From: Arthrobacter_E sp041360795
GTDB lineage: Bacteria > Actinomycetota > Actinomycetes > Actinomycetales > Micrococcaceae
Assembly: GCF_041360795.1 (NCBI RefSeq)
Contig: NZ_JBFUPW010000002.1
Location: 434,001 to 498,000, forward strand
Length of the DNA: 64,000 nucleotides
Direction: 5' to 3'
Both the position numbers and the translations under genes were made by a program. Shown piece after piece: positions 23,492 to 31,790 of the stretch. How positions within the stretch are numbered: position 1 is the first letter of the stretch; each line of letters starts with the position of its first letter. Below the pieces are notes generated by a model. It was not told where the DNA came from and did no database searches. It saw only the letters and a program-made list of their open reading frames with translations.

Positions 23492-25123
23492 TCAGGCGAT
23501 GCTGAGGGCAATTCCGTCCAGAATATCGTGTTCGCTGGTCACGGCCTCCTGAAGGCGCCCCTCGCTCAGGTCCTCGAGCCGGCCGAGCACCGTCCGCCAC
23601 ACCAGGGCTCCGGCTCCGATCACGTCGACCCGGCCGGGGTGCATGAACCCGAGAGCGGCGCGCTCATCGCGCGTCATCGACAGCAGGCTGTCGCACGCGC
23701 GGCGCAGCTCGGCGAAGCTCAGGCGCACCCCGTGGATGCGGCTGGAATCGTACTGCTCCAGCCCCAGAGCGTGGGCCGTGATGGTGGTGATGGAACCCGC
23801 CACGCCGACGACGGCGCTCGCGCGGCCGAGCGGGACGGTCTCGAGCACGAGGTCGAGGGCCGCGTTCACATCGGCTTCCGCGGAGGCGATCTCCTCGGCG
23901 GTGGGCGGGTCGCTGCGGAGGTGGCGCTCGGTGAGCCGCACGCAGCCGACGTCGACGCTGCGGGCCGCCCGCACGCCGTCGTCGTCGCCCAGGACGAATT
24001 CGGTGCTGCCGCCGCCCAGGTCGACCACCAGCGTCAGTTCCTCGCCACGGGGAGGCAGGACGCTCACGGCGCCCGCGAAGGACAGCGAAGCCTCCTCGTC
24101 ACCACTGATGACCTCGAGGTCCACGCCCAGGCGCTCCCGGATGCCGTCCACGAACACTTGGCGGTTCCGGGCGTCACGGCTCGCCGACGTGGCGACGAAA
24201 CGGACGTCGGACGGGGTGAGGGCGACGGTCCCGTCCTCGGCGGAATCGCCCGCGGGGGCGGGGTGCTCCGCGATCAGGCGGGCGTATTCCTCGGCGGCGG
24301 CGAAGGTGCGCTCCAGCGCTTCCGGGGCGAATTCACCGGTCTTGTCCACGTCCTGGCCGAGACGCACGACGCGCATCTCCCGGACCACGTCCTCCAGTCG
24401 GCCCTTGGCATCGCGGTCGGCCACCAGGAGGCGGATGGAGTTGGTGCCACAGTCGATCGCGGCGACGCGGCGCGTGGTGGAGCGGCGGGGCGCGGGACGC
24501 CCGACCAGATCGGGGCGGCCCTGCGGGCCGTGGCGGCTGAGGTCCCTTGCGGGAGCCTGCCCGCTCGTGTCCCAGGCGCCGTCGCAGAAGCAACGGTCCG
24601 CGGTCCACCACTCGGCGATGCCCTCGAGCGCCTCGTCACCCAGGACGTTGACGCCCGGGCCTGCGGCGAGCGAGTGGCCCACCAGGACGTGGAGGCACTT
24701 CACGCGTTCGGGCATGCCGCCGGCGGAGATCCCGTCGATCTCCGGAACCTCGCCGACTCCGCTGATGCGGCCGATCTCCCGGCGGGCCGCCAGGTACGCC
24801 TCATGTGCTGCACGGTGGGAGACCGCCAGCTCGGGATCCGCCGCGAGCCGCTCGTTCATCTCATTCATCCGGCCGGTCGCCTCGAGGCGGGACACGGCGG
24901 AGGTGATCACGGGGTGCGTCAGATAGAAGGTGGTGGGGAACGGCGTGCCGTTGCCGAGCCGCGGGGCCGTCGCCGCCACGAGCGGGTTGCCGCACACGCA
25001 GCGCGCGGAGATCTCCACGACGTCGCGGACGGGACGGCCCAGCTGGCGGCTCAGCGTGTCCAGGTCCTGTTCGGTGACCGTGCGGTCCTCGCCGCCCGTG
25101 GGCTGGTGGGCCGTTGCGCTCAT
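23492..25123 (-). CDS. DUF501 domain fused to Ppx/GppA phosphatase
   Basis: A 543-residue two-domain protein. Residues about 15-175 are DUF501, with CVCGNPLVAATAPRLGNGTPFPT and the Cys-rich DRCFCDG end. After an Arg/Pro-rich linker, residues about 225-543 are a Ppx/GppA exopolyphosphatase/pppGpp phosphatase: VAAIDCGTNSIRLLVAD (phosphate 1), LVVDLGGGSTEFVLG (phosphate 2) and ASAVVGVAGSITTITA. In most actinobacteria I know, the two are separate adjacent genes. ATG 25123 has AGGA at about 9 nt. Polyphosphate or (p)ppGpp is the expected substrate. Confidence 0.88.
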   Translation of the reverse strand: MSATAHQPTGGEDRTVTEQDLDTLSRQLGRPVRDVVEISARCVCGNPLVAATAPRLGNGTPFPTTFYLTHPVITSAVSRLEATGRMNEMNERLAADPELAVSHRAAHEAYLAARREIGRISGVGEVPEIDGISAGGMPERVKCLHVLVGHSLAAGPGVNVLGDEALEGIAEWWTADRCFCDGAWDTSGQAPARDLSRHGPQGRPDLVGRPAPRRSTTRRVAAIDCGTNSIRLLVADRDAKGRLEDVVREMRVVRLGQDVDKTGEFAPEALERTFAAAEEYARLIAEHPAPAGDSAEDGTVALTPSDVRFVATSASRDARNRQVFVDGIRERLGVDLEVISGDEEASLSFAGAVSVLPPRGEELTLVVDLGGGSTEFVLGDDDGVRAARSVDVGCVRLTERHLRSDPPTAEEIASAEADVNAALDLVLETVPLGRASAVVGVAGSITTITAHALGLEQYDSSRIHGVRLSFAELRRACDSLLSMTRDERAALGFMHPGRVDVIGAGALVWRTVLGRLEDLSEGRLQEAVTSEHDILDGIALSIA

Positions 25124-25180
25124 CTTCACATTCCTCACTGCGACGGTTCGACCTGTGCCTCCGGGCCCAGGGACGTCGTG

Positions 25181-25975
25181 TTACTTGGTGGCTTCCCGGA
25201 CGGATTCCAGGAACTTCTGGGTCCAGGGGGTGTCCCCCGGCACGGGGGCGGTGGTCCCCTCCGGAGCGCTGACCCCGGCGGTGCCGCCTTCCTTCCCGAA
25301 GACCCAGTACCCGATCTCACCGGGCATCACCATGTTAATGCGGTCACGGGCCTGCTGCTGGACGTAGGCCGGATCGTGCCAACGGACGATCTGCTTCTTC
25401 AGCTCGTCCTGGTCCGCCTGCTTGGTCCGGATGTCCTCCTGCAGCTGCGCGATCTGCTGGCGCTGATCCCACCAGTTCTTCACCGTGGGAGCCAGAAGAA
25501 CGGTGATCGCGAGCATGACCAGCCCCAGGGCCAGCAGGCGGCCGGAGAACGCCCGGGCGGGAACCGGCGTGGGTTCCGCGGCGGCCTTCCCCGCTCCAGG
25601 AGCTGTGGACGACGACGCCGGCCGGCCCGCCGTGGCGGATTTCCCCCCGGCCGCGCCGCCGGGCTGCTTCGGCTTGGCCGGGCCGGACGCGCCGCCGCTC
25701 GCCGGCCTCGACGTGGTGGACGCCGTCCCCGAGCCGCTCTTCTCGCGGGCCTTCGCCGTGAAGTCCGCGACAGTGCGTTCGGCTTCGACCCGCTGGGATG
25801 CTTTCTGCTGACCTGTCCCCTGTGACCCTGCGCCGGCCTGCCCTGCCGGGCGGGCGCCGTGCGAGCGGGACTCCTCAGAGGCTGACGCGCCCGCCCGGGA
25901 TGCCGGCTTGCGCGTCGCGGAGGAACCGCCGTCGAGCAGCGTCGCGCGCGGAACCTTGGGGCGGCGGGTGGCCAC
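25181..25975 (-). CDS. FtsB/DivIC-like septum formation initiator
   Basis: A 264-residue protein with a disordered Ala/Gly/Ser/Pro-rich cytosolic N-terminus of about 145 residues, one transmembrane helix (LLALGLVMLAITVLLAPTV) and a short extracytoplasmic coiled coil (RQQIAQLQEDIRTKQADQDELKKQI) followed by WHDPAYVQQQARDRINMVMPGEIGYWV, the DivIC/FtsB signature. It probably acts with FtsL and FtsQ in divisome activation. GTG 25975 is preferred because GAGG lies 8 nt upstream; GTG 25984 is the alternative. Lying between eno and the DUF501-Ppx gene is the usual actinobacterial order. Confidence 0.88.
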   Translation of the reverse strand: MATRRPKVPRATLLDGGSSATRKPASRAGASASEESRSHGARPAGQAGAGSQGTGQQKASQRVEAERTVADFTAKAREKSGSGTASTTSRPASGGASGPAKPKQPGGAAGGKSATAGRPASSSTAPGAGKAAAEPTPVPARAFSGRLLALGLVMLAITVLLAPTVKNWWDQRQQIAQLQEDIRTKQADQDELKKQIVRWHDPAYVQQQARDRINMVMPGEIGYWVFGKEGGTAGVSAPEGTTAPVPGDTPWTQKFLESVREATK

Positions 25976-26043
25976 GGTGATCACCTCGGAAGTTCGGTCG
26001 GGGGTGGTGCCGGCAGGGCTGTCATCTGCCGGGGGTTAAACGC

Positions 26044-26085
26044 CGGAACGGCGGTCATGGTTCCTCAACCATAACCGCCGTTCCG
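26044..26085 (-). terminator. eno terminator
   Basis: The arms 26044-26062 (CGGAACGGCGGTCATGGTT) and 26067-26085 pair over 19 bp with one wobble and loop CCTC. It lies 15 bp past the eno stop. Confidence 0.85.
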
Positions 26086-26100
26086 CACAGCGTCCGGGCT

Positions 26101-27381
26101 TTAGCCCTTGAAACGCGGGAAGGCGGCGCGGCCGGCGTAGACGGCGGCGTCGGCGAGCTCCTCCTCGATGCGCAGGAGCTGGTTGTACTTGGCGACGCGC
26201 TCGGAGCGGGCCGGGGCGCCGGTCTTGATCTGGCCGGCGTTCGTGGCGACGGCGATGTCCGCGATCGTGGTGTCCTCGGTCTCGCCGGAGCGGTGGGAGG
26301 TGATCGTGGTGTAGCCGGAACGCTGGGCCAGGGAGACGGCGTCCAGGGTCTCGGTCAGGGAGCCGATCTGGTTGACCTTGACGAGCAGGGAGTTGGCCGT
26401 GCCCTTCTCGATGCCCTCGCGGAGGCGCTCCGGGTTGGTGACGAACAGGTCGTCGCCCACCAGCTGAACCTTGTCACCGAGGGTGTCGGTGAGGTGCTTC
26501 CAGCCGTCCCAGTCGTTCTCATCCAGCGGGTCCTCGATGGAGACCAGCGGGTAGGCGTCGACGAGCTCCGCGTAGTAGGCGCTCATCTCCTCGCCGGAGA
26601 GCTGCTTGCCCTCGAACTGGTAGGCGCCGTCCTGGTAGAACTCGGACGAGGCGACGTCCAGGGCCAGGGCGATGTCCTTGCCCGGGGTGTAGCCGGCCTT
26701 GACGATGGCTTCCTGGATCAGGTCCAGTGCCGCACGGTTGCTCGGCAGGTTCGGGGCGAAGCCGCCCTCGTCGCCGAGGCCGGTGGACAGGCCCTTCTCC
26801 TTCAGCACGGACTTGAGGTGGTGATAGACCTCGACACCCCAGCGGAGGCCCTCGGAGAAGGTCTCGGCGCCGAGCGGGACGATCATGAACTCCTGGATGT
26901 CCACATCGGAGTCGGCGTGGGAGCCACCGTTGAGGATGTTCATGAGCGGCACGGGCAGCACGTGGGCGTTGGGGCCGCCCAGGTACTTGTACAGCGGGAG
27001 GTCGGCGGACGCGGCGGCGGCGTTGGCGACGGCCAGGGAGACACCCAGGATCGCGTTGGCGCCGAGCTTGCCCTTGTTCGGGGTGCCGTCCAGCTCGATC
27101 ATGGCGGCGTCGATGCTGCGCTGGTCGGTGGCGTCGAAGCCCTCCAGTGCCGGGCCGATCTGCTCGATCGCGGCGTCGACGGCCAGCTGGACGCCCTTGC
27201 CGAGGTAACGGCCCTTGTCGCCGTCGCGCAGCTCCACGGCTTCGTGCTCGCCGGTGGAGGCGCCGGAGGGAACCGCGGCGCGGCCCAGGGAGCCATCGCT
27301 CAGGAGGACTTCAACTTCAACGGTCGGATTGCCACGGGAATCGAGGATCTCGCGGGCGTGGATGGCATCAATGAGCGCCAT
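26101..27381 (-). CDS. eno: enolase
   Basis: A 426-residue glycolytic enzyme converting 2-phosphoglycerate to phosphoenolpyruvate. Diagnostic blocks are ARE-ILDSRGNPTVEVEV at the start, GDEGGFAPNLPS (about residue 205), LVKVNQIGSLTETLDA (catalytic Lys region) and SHRSGETEDTTIADIAVA. All catalytic residues appear intact. ATG 27381 has AGGAG 9 nt upstream; a TAGGCT near 27482 may be its -10, giving a leader of about 95 nt. Confidence 0.97.
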   Translation of the reverse strand: MALIDAIHAREILDSRGNPTVEVEVLLSDGSLGRAAVPSGASTGEHEAVELRDGDKGRYLGKGVQLAVDAAIEQIGPALEGFDATDQRSIDAAMIELDGTPNKGKLGANAILGVSLAVANAAAASADLPLYKYLGGPNAHVLPVPLMNILNGGSHADSDVDIQEFMIVPLGAETFSEGLRWGVEVYHHLKSVLKEKGLSTGLGDEGGFAPNLPSNRAALDLIQEAIVKAGYTPGKDIALALDVASSEFYQDGAYQFEGKQLSGEEMSAYYAELVDAYPLVSIEDPLDENDWDGWKHLTDTLGDKVQLVGDDLFVTNPERLREGIEKGTANSLLVKVNQIGSLTETLDAVSLAQRSGYTTITSHRSGETEDTTIADIAVATNAGQIKTGAPARSERVAKYNQLLRIEEELADAAVYAGRAAFPRFKG

Positions 27382-27542
27382 GTAAAAGCTCCTGTTCTTC
27401 AGCTGACGTATCACCGTGTGACACATCGCTCACTCAGTCGTGGATGGGCCGTGCGGTGCAGGACGGCCTCGTCCCGCCACAAGCCTAGCGCAGGGCTTCG
27501 GAGCATTCCTCCCGGGGTGGGACTTTTAACGTCGCCATCGCA

Positions 27543-27585
27543 CGGTGTGAAGAAACACCGCTAAGAAACACCGTTAAGAAACACC
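27543..27585. repeat. 13-bp tandem repeat across the mazG stop
   Basis: AAGAAACACCGCT (27550-27562), AAGAAACACCGTT (27563-27575) and AAGAAACACC (27576-27585) are head-to-tail. The mazG stop TAA falls in the second/third unit. The leftmost copy with CGGTGT at 27543-27548 can form a CGGTGT/ACACCG hairpin, possibly a mazG terminator. Confidence 0.7.
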
Positions 27586-28242
27586 CTCGCCGGGCTCCCG
27601 GCGGCGCAGTGCGGCGCGCAGTGAGCGTTCGGCGTCGAGCCCCCGTTCCTGGGCGTCCGCGACCAGCGCGAGAAGCGCTTCCCCGAGGCTCTCCTCGTCC
27701 TCGTACTGCACCGGCGACGCCGATGGCGGAGGCAGCAGCGCAGCACTGTCGCGCCGGGCGCGGGACAGCAGCTTGGCCGCACGCGCCAGGGCGGGAAGGG
27801 ACGCGGGCACCCCTTCGAAGACGGACGCCCGCTCGGGTTTCTCCGTCCGTTTCACGGCGTCCCAGCGGGCTTCGATCTCCTCGACGGTGGCCGGGAAACT
27901 CTCCCGGAGGCTGCCGTCCGCATGGAACACGTGGGGGTTCCGGCGCACGAGTTTGAGCCGGAGCCCTTCGGCGACGTCCGCGAAGGCGAAGCGGCCGTCC
28001 TCCTCGGCGATCCGTGAGTGCAGCACCACCTGGAGGAGCACGTCGCCCAGCTCCTGGGCCAGCTCCTCGGGATCGGCCGAGCCGCCTTCGACGGTCTCGA
28101 CCACTTCGTGGGCCTCCTCGATCAGGTACTCGAGGAGGCTCTCATGCGTGAGGACACGGGTCCACGGACAGTGGGTGCGGAGGGCCGCGATGCAGTCGAG
28201 GAGCCTCTCGGTCCTCTCCCCCGCACCCACTGTCGTCTCCAT
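27574..28242 (-). CDS. mazG: MazG-family nucleoside triphosphate pyrophosphohydrolase
   Basis: A 222-residue NTP pyrophosphohydrolase that hydrolyses (d)NTPs, probably for housecleaning. The metal site is LIEEAHEVVETVE with EELAQELGDVLLQVVLHS. CPWTRVLTHESLLEYLIEEAHE gives the conserved CPW-x-T entry. Only one full MazG domain is clear, with a degenerate C-terminal part (residues about 150-222). It lies between add and eno on the same strand, 15 bp after add. Confidence 0.92.
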   Translation of the reverse strand: METTVGAGERTERLLDCIAALRTHCPWTRVLTHESLLEYLIEEAHEVVETVEGGSADPEELAQELGDVLLQVVLHSRIAEEDGRFAFADVAEGLRLKLVRRNPHVFHADGSLRESFPATVEEIEARWDAVKRTEKPERASVFEGVPASLPALARAAKLLSRARRDSAALLPPPSASPVQYEDEESLGEALLALVADAQERGLDAERSLRAALRRREPGEGVS

Positions 28243-28257
28243 GGTTCCCGCCGGTCC

Positions 28258-29391
28258 TCAGGCGAGGTTGGCGTACGCCTCATTGATGTACTCCACCAGG
28301 GCTTCCTTCTCTTCCAGGGGAAGGAAGGCGGCCTCGGCGGCGTTGAGGGTCAGCTCGAGCAGATCGTCCAGATCGTAGTCGAACGTCTCCACGAGGAGGT
28401 TGAACTCATCCGTCAGCGTGACACCGCTCATGAGGCGGTTGTCCGTGTTGATGGTGACGTTGAAGCCCGTCTGGTACAGCATGTCGATCGGGTGCGCCGA
28501 GATGTCGTCGCCGAACGACGCGATCGCGCCGGTCTGCAGATTGGAGGACGGGCAGACCTCGAGCGCGATGCCGCGGTCGCGGACCCAGGCGGCCAGGGTG
28601 CCGAAGGACACCATGCCGATCTGCTCGCCGTCGTCGTCGGCTTCGAAGTCGACCGTGACGTCTTCCGCGATCCGGACGCCGTGACCCAGGCGCAGCGCAC
28701 GGCCGTCGACCAGGGCGGACTGGATGCTGGCCAGGCCGTCGGCCTCGCCGGCGTGGACGGTGGCCGGGAAATTGTTCTCGGCCAGGTAGGTGAAGGCGTC
28801 GCGGAAGCGCGAGGCCGGGAAGCCCAGCTCGGCGCCGGCGATGTCGAAGCCGACGGCGCCGTTGTCGCGGTGCCGGACGGCCAGCTCGGCGATCTCCTGC
28901 CCACGGTCGGCGTGGCGCATGGCGGTGATCAGCTGACCCACCTGGATCTCACGGCCGGTCTCCTCGACGGCGGCCATGCCGGCTTCGAGGCCTTCCTGCA
29001 CGGCCTCGACGACCTCGTCCAGGGTGAGGCCCTTCTGCAGGTGCTGTTCCGGAGCCCAGCGCACCTCGCCGTAGACGACGCCGTCGTCGGCCAGGTCCTC
29101 GACGAACTCCTTCGCCACGCGGATCAGGCCCTCACGGGTCTGCATCACGGCGATGGTGTGGTCGAAGGTCTCGAGGTAACGGACCAGCGAGCCGGAGTCC
29201 GCGGAGTCGCGGAACCACTGGCCCAGGGCCACCGGGTCGGTCGAGGGAAGGTCGTGCCCGACGGCGGCGGCGAGCTCGATGATGGTCGCGGGACGCAGCC
29301 CTCCGTCCAGGTGATCGTGGAGAGAGACCTTGGGCAGGTCCCTCAGGTCGAAGTCGGGGGCGGTTGCGGAATCATTGAGCGCTTCAGTCAC
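28258..29391 (-). CDS. add: adenosine deaminase
   Basis: A 377-residue amidohydrolase-superfamily enzyme converting adenosine to inosine. Zinc ligands are His25 and His27 (SLHDHLDGG); further sites are TVHAGEADG, LGHGVRI, VCPSSNLQTG and NTDN. GTG 29391 stands 7 nt after a TAGGCT -10 (29399-29404), a leaderless arrangement. A much longer in-frame extension upstream overlaps a hairpin-rich intergenic region and is rejected. It links to the nucleoside uptake operon at 32.8-40 kb. Confidence 0.93.
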   Translation of the reverse strand: MTEALNDSATAPDFDLRDLPKVSLHDHLDGGLRPATIIELAAAVGHDLPSTDPVALGQWFRDSADSGSLVRYLETFDHTIAVMQTREGLIRVAKEFVEDLADDGVVYGEVRWAPEQHLQKGLTLDEVVEAVQEGLEAGMAAVEETGREIQVGQLITAMRHADRGQEIAELAVRHRDNGAVGFDIAGAELGFPASRFRDAFTYLAENNFPATVHAGEADGLASIQSALVDGRALRLGHGVRIAEDVTVDFEADDDGEQIGMVSFGTLAAWVRDRGIALEVCPSSNLQTGAIASFGDDISAHPIDMLYQTGFNVTINTDNRLMSGVTLTDEFNLLVETFDYDLDDLLELTLNAAEAAFLPLEEKEALVEYINEAYANLA

Positions 29392-29402
29392 GGTGCCAAG
29401 CC

Positions 29403-29521
29403 TAGTCGGCTGGGGGTCCCCAAGCGAGGGCCCGTGCTGGGCCCCTGGCGCCGAGGGACCCGCTGTGAGCGAAGCGAACAGTGGGAGGCGCCAGGGAGGG
29501 ACGAGCGTGGGGAGCCGACTA
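29403..29521. repeat. nested long hairpin upstream of add
   Basis: Three coaxial stems: TAGTCGGCT (29403-29411) with AGCCGACTA (29513-29521), CCCTGGCGCC (29443-29452) with GGCGCCAGGG (29487-29496), and CCCGCTGT (29459-29466) with ACAGTGGG (29478-29485), capped by GAGCGAAGCGA. A partial direct repeat of the left arm (CTAGTCGGCTGGG) follows at 29526. It fills most of the divergent add/methyltransferase gap. Confidence 0.75.
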
Positions 29522-29596
29522 CGCGCTAGTCGGCTGGGCCCACGGGGGCGAGGGACCCGCCTTCCCCTCGCCACTCCCCCTTGTTAGCGTGAAGGC

Positions 29597-30328
29597 ATGC
29601 CCGACCTCGACCCACGGCTCGTCGAGCTGTACGACATCGACAATCCTGACGGCCCGGACCACGACTATTACCGTTCCCTCGTGGACCATGCCGGAGCGCG
29701 CGCGGTGCTGGACCTCGGCTGCGGCACCGGCATCCTCACGGTCACCTTCGCCGCACCCGGCCGGCGGGTGGTCGGCGTCGACCCGTCACCCGCGATGCTT
29801 CACGTCGCGAAAAGGCGGCGCGGTTCCGAACAGGTCGACTGGATCCTCGGCGACAGCCGCTCCATCCCACCCGGCGCACACGACGTCGCCATCCTGAGCG
29901 GGAACGTCGCCCAGCACATCCCGGACGGGGCCTGGGAACGCGCTCTGGCGGACCTCCACGCCTCACTGCGGCCTGGCGGGCTGCTCGCCTTCGAGAGCCG
30001 CAACCCCGCCGACCGCGCCTGGGAGAGCTGGATATCGGCCGATCCGACGGAACGGGACACGCCGCACGGCAGACTTCAGGAGTCGTTCGAGCTGCTTCAC
30101 GCGGACCTCGACGAGGCGGGTGAGGGCGCGATCGCCCTCCGCTCCCGGAACCTCCTGGACGGCGAGGACCTGTCGCACGACTTCACCCTCGCGTTCCGGT
30201 CCGAAGCCACACTCGTCGAGCAGCTCGACCGCGCGGGCTTCGACGTCCGGGCCGTCTGGGGCGGCTGGGACCGCACTCCCGTCCGGGAGGACTCCCGCCT
30301 CCTTGTGGTCGAGGCGGTCCGCCGCTGA
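29597..30328 (+). CDS. class I SAM-dependent methyltransferase
   Basis: A 243-residue Rossmann methyltransferase: motif I VLDLGCGTGILTV (about residues 38-50), acidic motif II end VVGVDPSPAML, motif III VDWILGDSRSIP and post-motif SGNVAQHIPDG. The substrate is unknown; similarity is to small-molecule methyltransferases. A TAGCGT -10 (29585-29590) is 6 nt before the ATG, suggesting a leaderless start. A second plus-strand gene of unknown function follows. Confidence 0.87.
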   Translation: MPDLDPRLVELYDIDNPDGPDHDYYRSLVDHAGARAVLDLGCGTGILTVTFAAPGRRVVGVDPSPAMLHVAKRRRGSEQVDWILGDSRSIPPGAHDVAILSGNVAQHIPDGAWERALADLHASLRPGGLLAFESRNPADRAWESWISADPTERDTPHGRLQESFELLHADLDEAGEGAIALRSRNLLDGEDLSHDFTLAFRSEATLVEQLDRAGFDVRAVWGGWDRTPVREDSRLLVVEAVRR

Positions 30329-30364
30329 ATGGCCGCTCGTCGACCGCTCGGCTAGGCTCCGCTC

Positions 30365-31693
30365 GTGGGGAACGACGACGGCGCACCGCAGTCAGCGGAT
30401 CATCTCGCGGATGACTTCGCCCAGGCCATGCTGCGCTCACCGCGTGGCCTCCGCCTGGCCTTCACCTGCTTCCAGAACCACCTGGTGAAGCTCATGGACG
30501 GCGACTACGAAGGCCCGGTGTGGGAGGACCATTCGGCGTTCTTCGACGCCTGCCACGATGAGGATCTCGCCGCCGGACTGTCCCGGCGAGACCCGGACGA
30601 GCGGGGCTGGCAGGGCCTTCCGCGGCGTGTCGGGCCGGGGGTGCGTGAACCTGCCGAACCGCAGATGCCGGACCCACTCCCCTACGAGCAGCTCGCGCAG
30701 CGCATCCGCCGTTACGACCCCACGCCACTGACCGGGCCTGAGCTCCTCGAGGCCCTGGAGGTCACGGTGTCCCAGGCGTCCTACTGGGGTGACGTTCACG
30801 GCGAGGAGATCCTGGCCGCCCAGGGGCCGATCCGCCGGGCGCTGTTCCCGTTCGCCCGCGAGGCCGCCCGCGCCATCCTCGCCTTCGGACTCGACGCGGC
30901 TTCCGTGCCGGACGCTGCGTGGGTCGTGGAATTCGACAACAGCGCCGCGGGCCTCCCGTTTGGCGCCCCTCCCGCGCAGGACGACGCCGCACGGCTGTTG
31001 GAGCACTGGTGGGACCGGACCACGGCCTGGGAAAGCAGGATGATCCTCGAGCTTCCGACTGACCCCTCGACACCCCACACGGGCGAATGGTGGTCCACCC
31101 CACCGTCGGGTCTCATCGTCTCCTGCCCCGCCTGGCCCGCCGCCATGACGGATCCACAGCATGGCCCCCACCCCGGCGAGCCCACCGGGCTGCGCCTCGT
31201 GGAAGATCCGCTGGGCTGGAAACGCGCTCGCGTCTACCGCCTCGTAAGCCCGCGCCCGCCGGAGGAGCTGCGGCTCTTCGTCATCGACGGCCCACAGGAC
31301 TGGGCCTGGCTCTGCGCCCGGTACCCCTTCGAGGTGAGCGCCACCAAACGGCACGACTGGCACCGCGTCACGGGTGCGATCGAGCCGTGGCTGATCCCCG
31401 ACTTCGACGCCATGGCAGCGGAGTTCGACGCCGTCCACCTGACCCTGCGCGGATATCTCAGCTCCGCGGGCATCGCCATCCCCGTGCCGCGTCTGCTGGA
31501 CCCGGGCGAGGGGCCGGAGGTGCTGGATGAGGAACTGCCTGCCCGTCCGCCCCTGGGCCACTCCGTCATCGCGGGCTGGGCGCCACTGAGCACGTACTGG
31601 CTCGTGAACGCCCGTGCCGATCCGGACTCCGGAACACCCTGGGAAGGCGACGGTCAGCGCGAGTGGTGGCCGGCGTCGTCGTCCGAGGACTGA
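30365..31693 (+). CDS. hypothetical protein, unrecognised
   Basis: A 442-residue soluble, acidic, tryptophan-rich protein with no signal peptide or membrane helix. Noticeable segments are FAREAARAILAFGLDAASVPDAAWVVEFDN in the middle and RLFVIDGPQDWAWLCARYPFEVSATKRHDW in the C-terminal half. The latter repeats an R-V-Y-R...D-W-x-W-L pattern that I do not associate with a family. TAGGCT (30353-30358) lies 6 nt before GTG 30365, supporting that leaderless start; ATG 30428 is an alternative. It may be cotranscribed with the methyltransferase but has its own promoter. Confidence 0.7.
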   Translation: MGNDDGAPQSADHLADDFAQAMLRSPRGLRLAFTCFQNHLVKLMDGDYEGPVWEDHSAFFDACHDEDLAAGLSRRDPDERGWQGLPRRVGPGVREPAEPQMPDPLPYEQLAQRIRRYDPTPLTGPELLEALEVTVSQASYWGDVHGEEILAAQGPIRRALFPFAREAARAILAFGLDAASVPDAAWVVEFDNSAAGLPFGAPPAQDDAARLLEHWWDRTTAWESRMILELPTDPSTPHTGEWWSTPPSGLIVSCPAWPAAMTDPQHGPHPGEPTGLRLVEDPLGWKRARVYRLVSPRPPEELRLFVIDGPQDWAWLCARYPFEVSATKRHDWHRVTGAIEPWLIPDFDAMAAEFDAVHLTLRGYLSSAGIAIPVPRLLDPGEGPEVLDEELPARPPLGHSVIAGWAPLSTYWLVNARADPDSGTPWEGDGQREWWPASSSED

Positions 31694-31726
31694 TGCGGAA
31701 GGCGCGACGACGGCGTGCGCGGAAAC

Positions 31727-31760
31727 GACTGAGGCCCCCGCGCAAGCGGGGGCCTCAGTC
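31727..31760. terminator. bidirectional terminator
   Basis: Perfect 15-bp stem GACTGAGGCCCCCGC (31727-31741) with 31746-31760, loop GCAA. It lies between the convergent unrecognised gene and dedA. Confidence 0.88.
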
Positions 31761-31790
31761 CGTCAGGAGACAGGGATCAGGACACAGGGA

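Noticed and set aside
27550..27585. CRISPR or operator array in the 13-bp repeats
   Set aside because: Repeats are directly contiguous with no spacers, and they overlap a stop codon rather than a promoter.
29392..29574. 61-codon N-terminal extension of adenosine deaminase
   Set aside because: It runs through the nested hairpin, and adenosine deaminases do not have this segment; TAGGCT lies 7 nt before GTG 29391.
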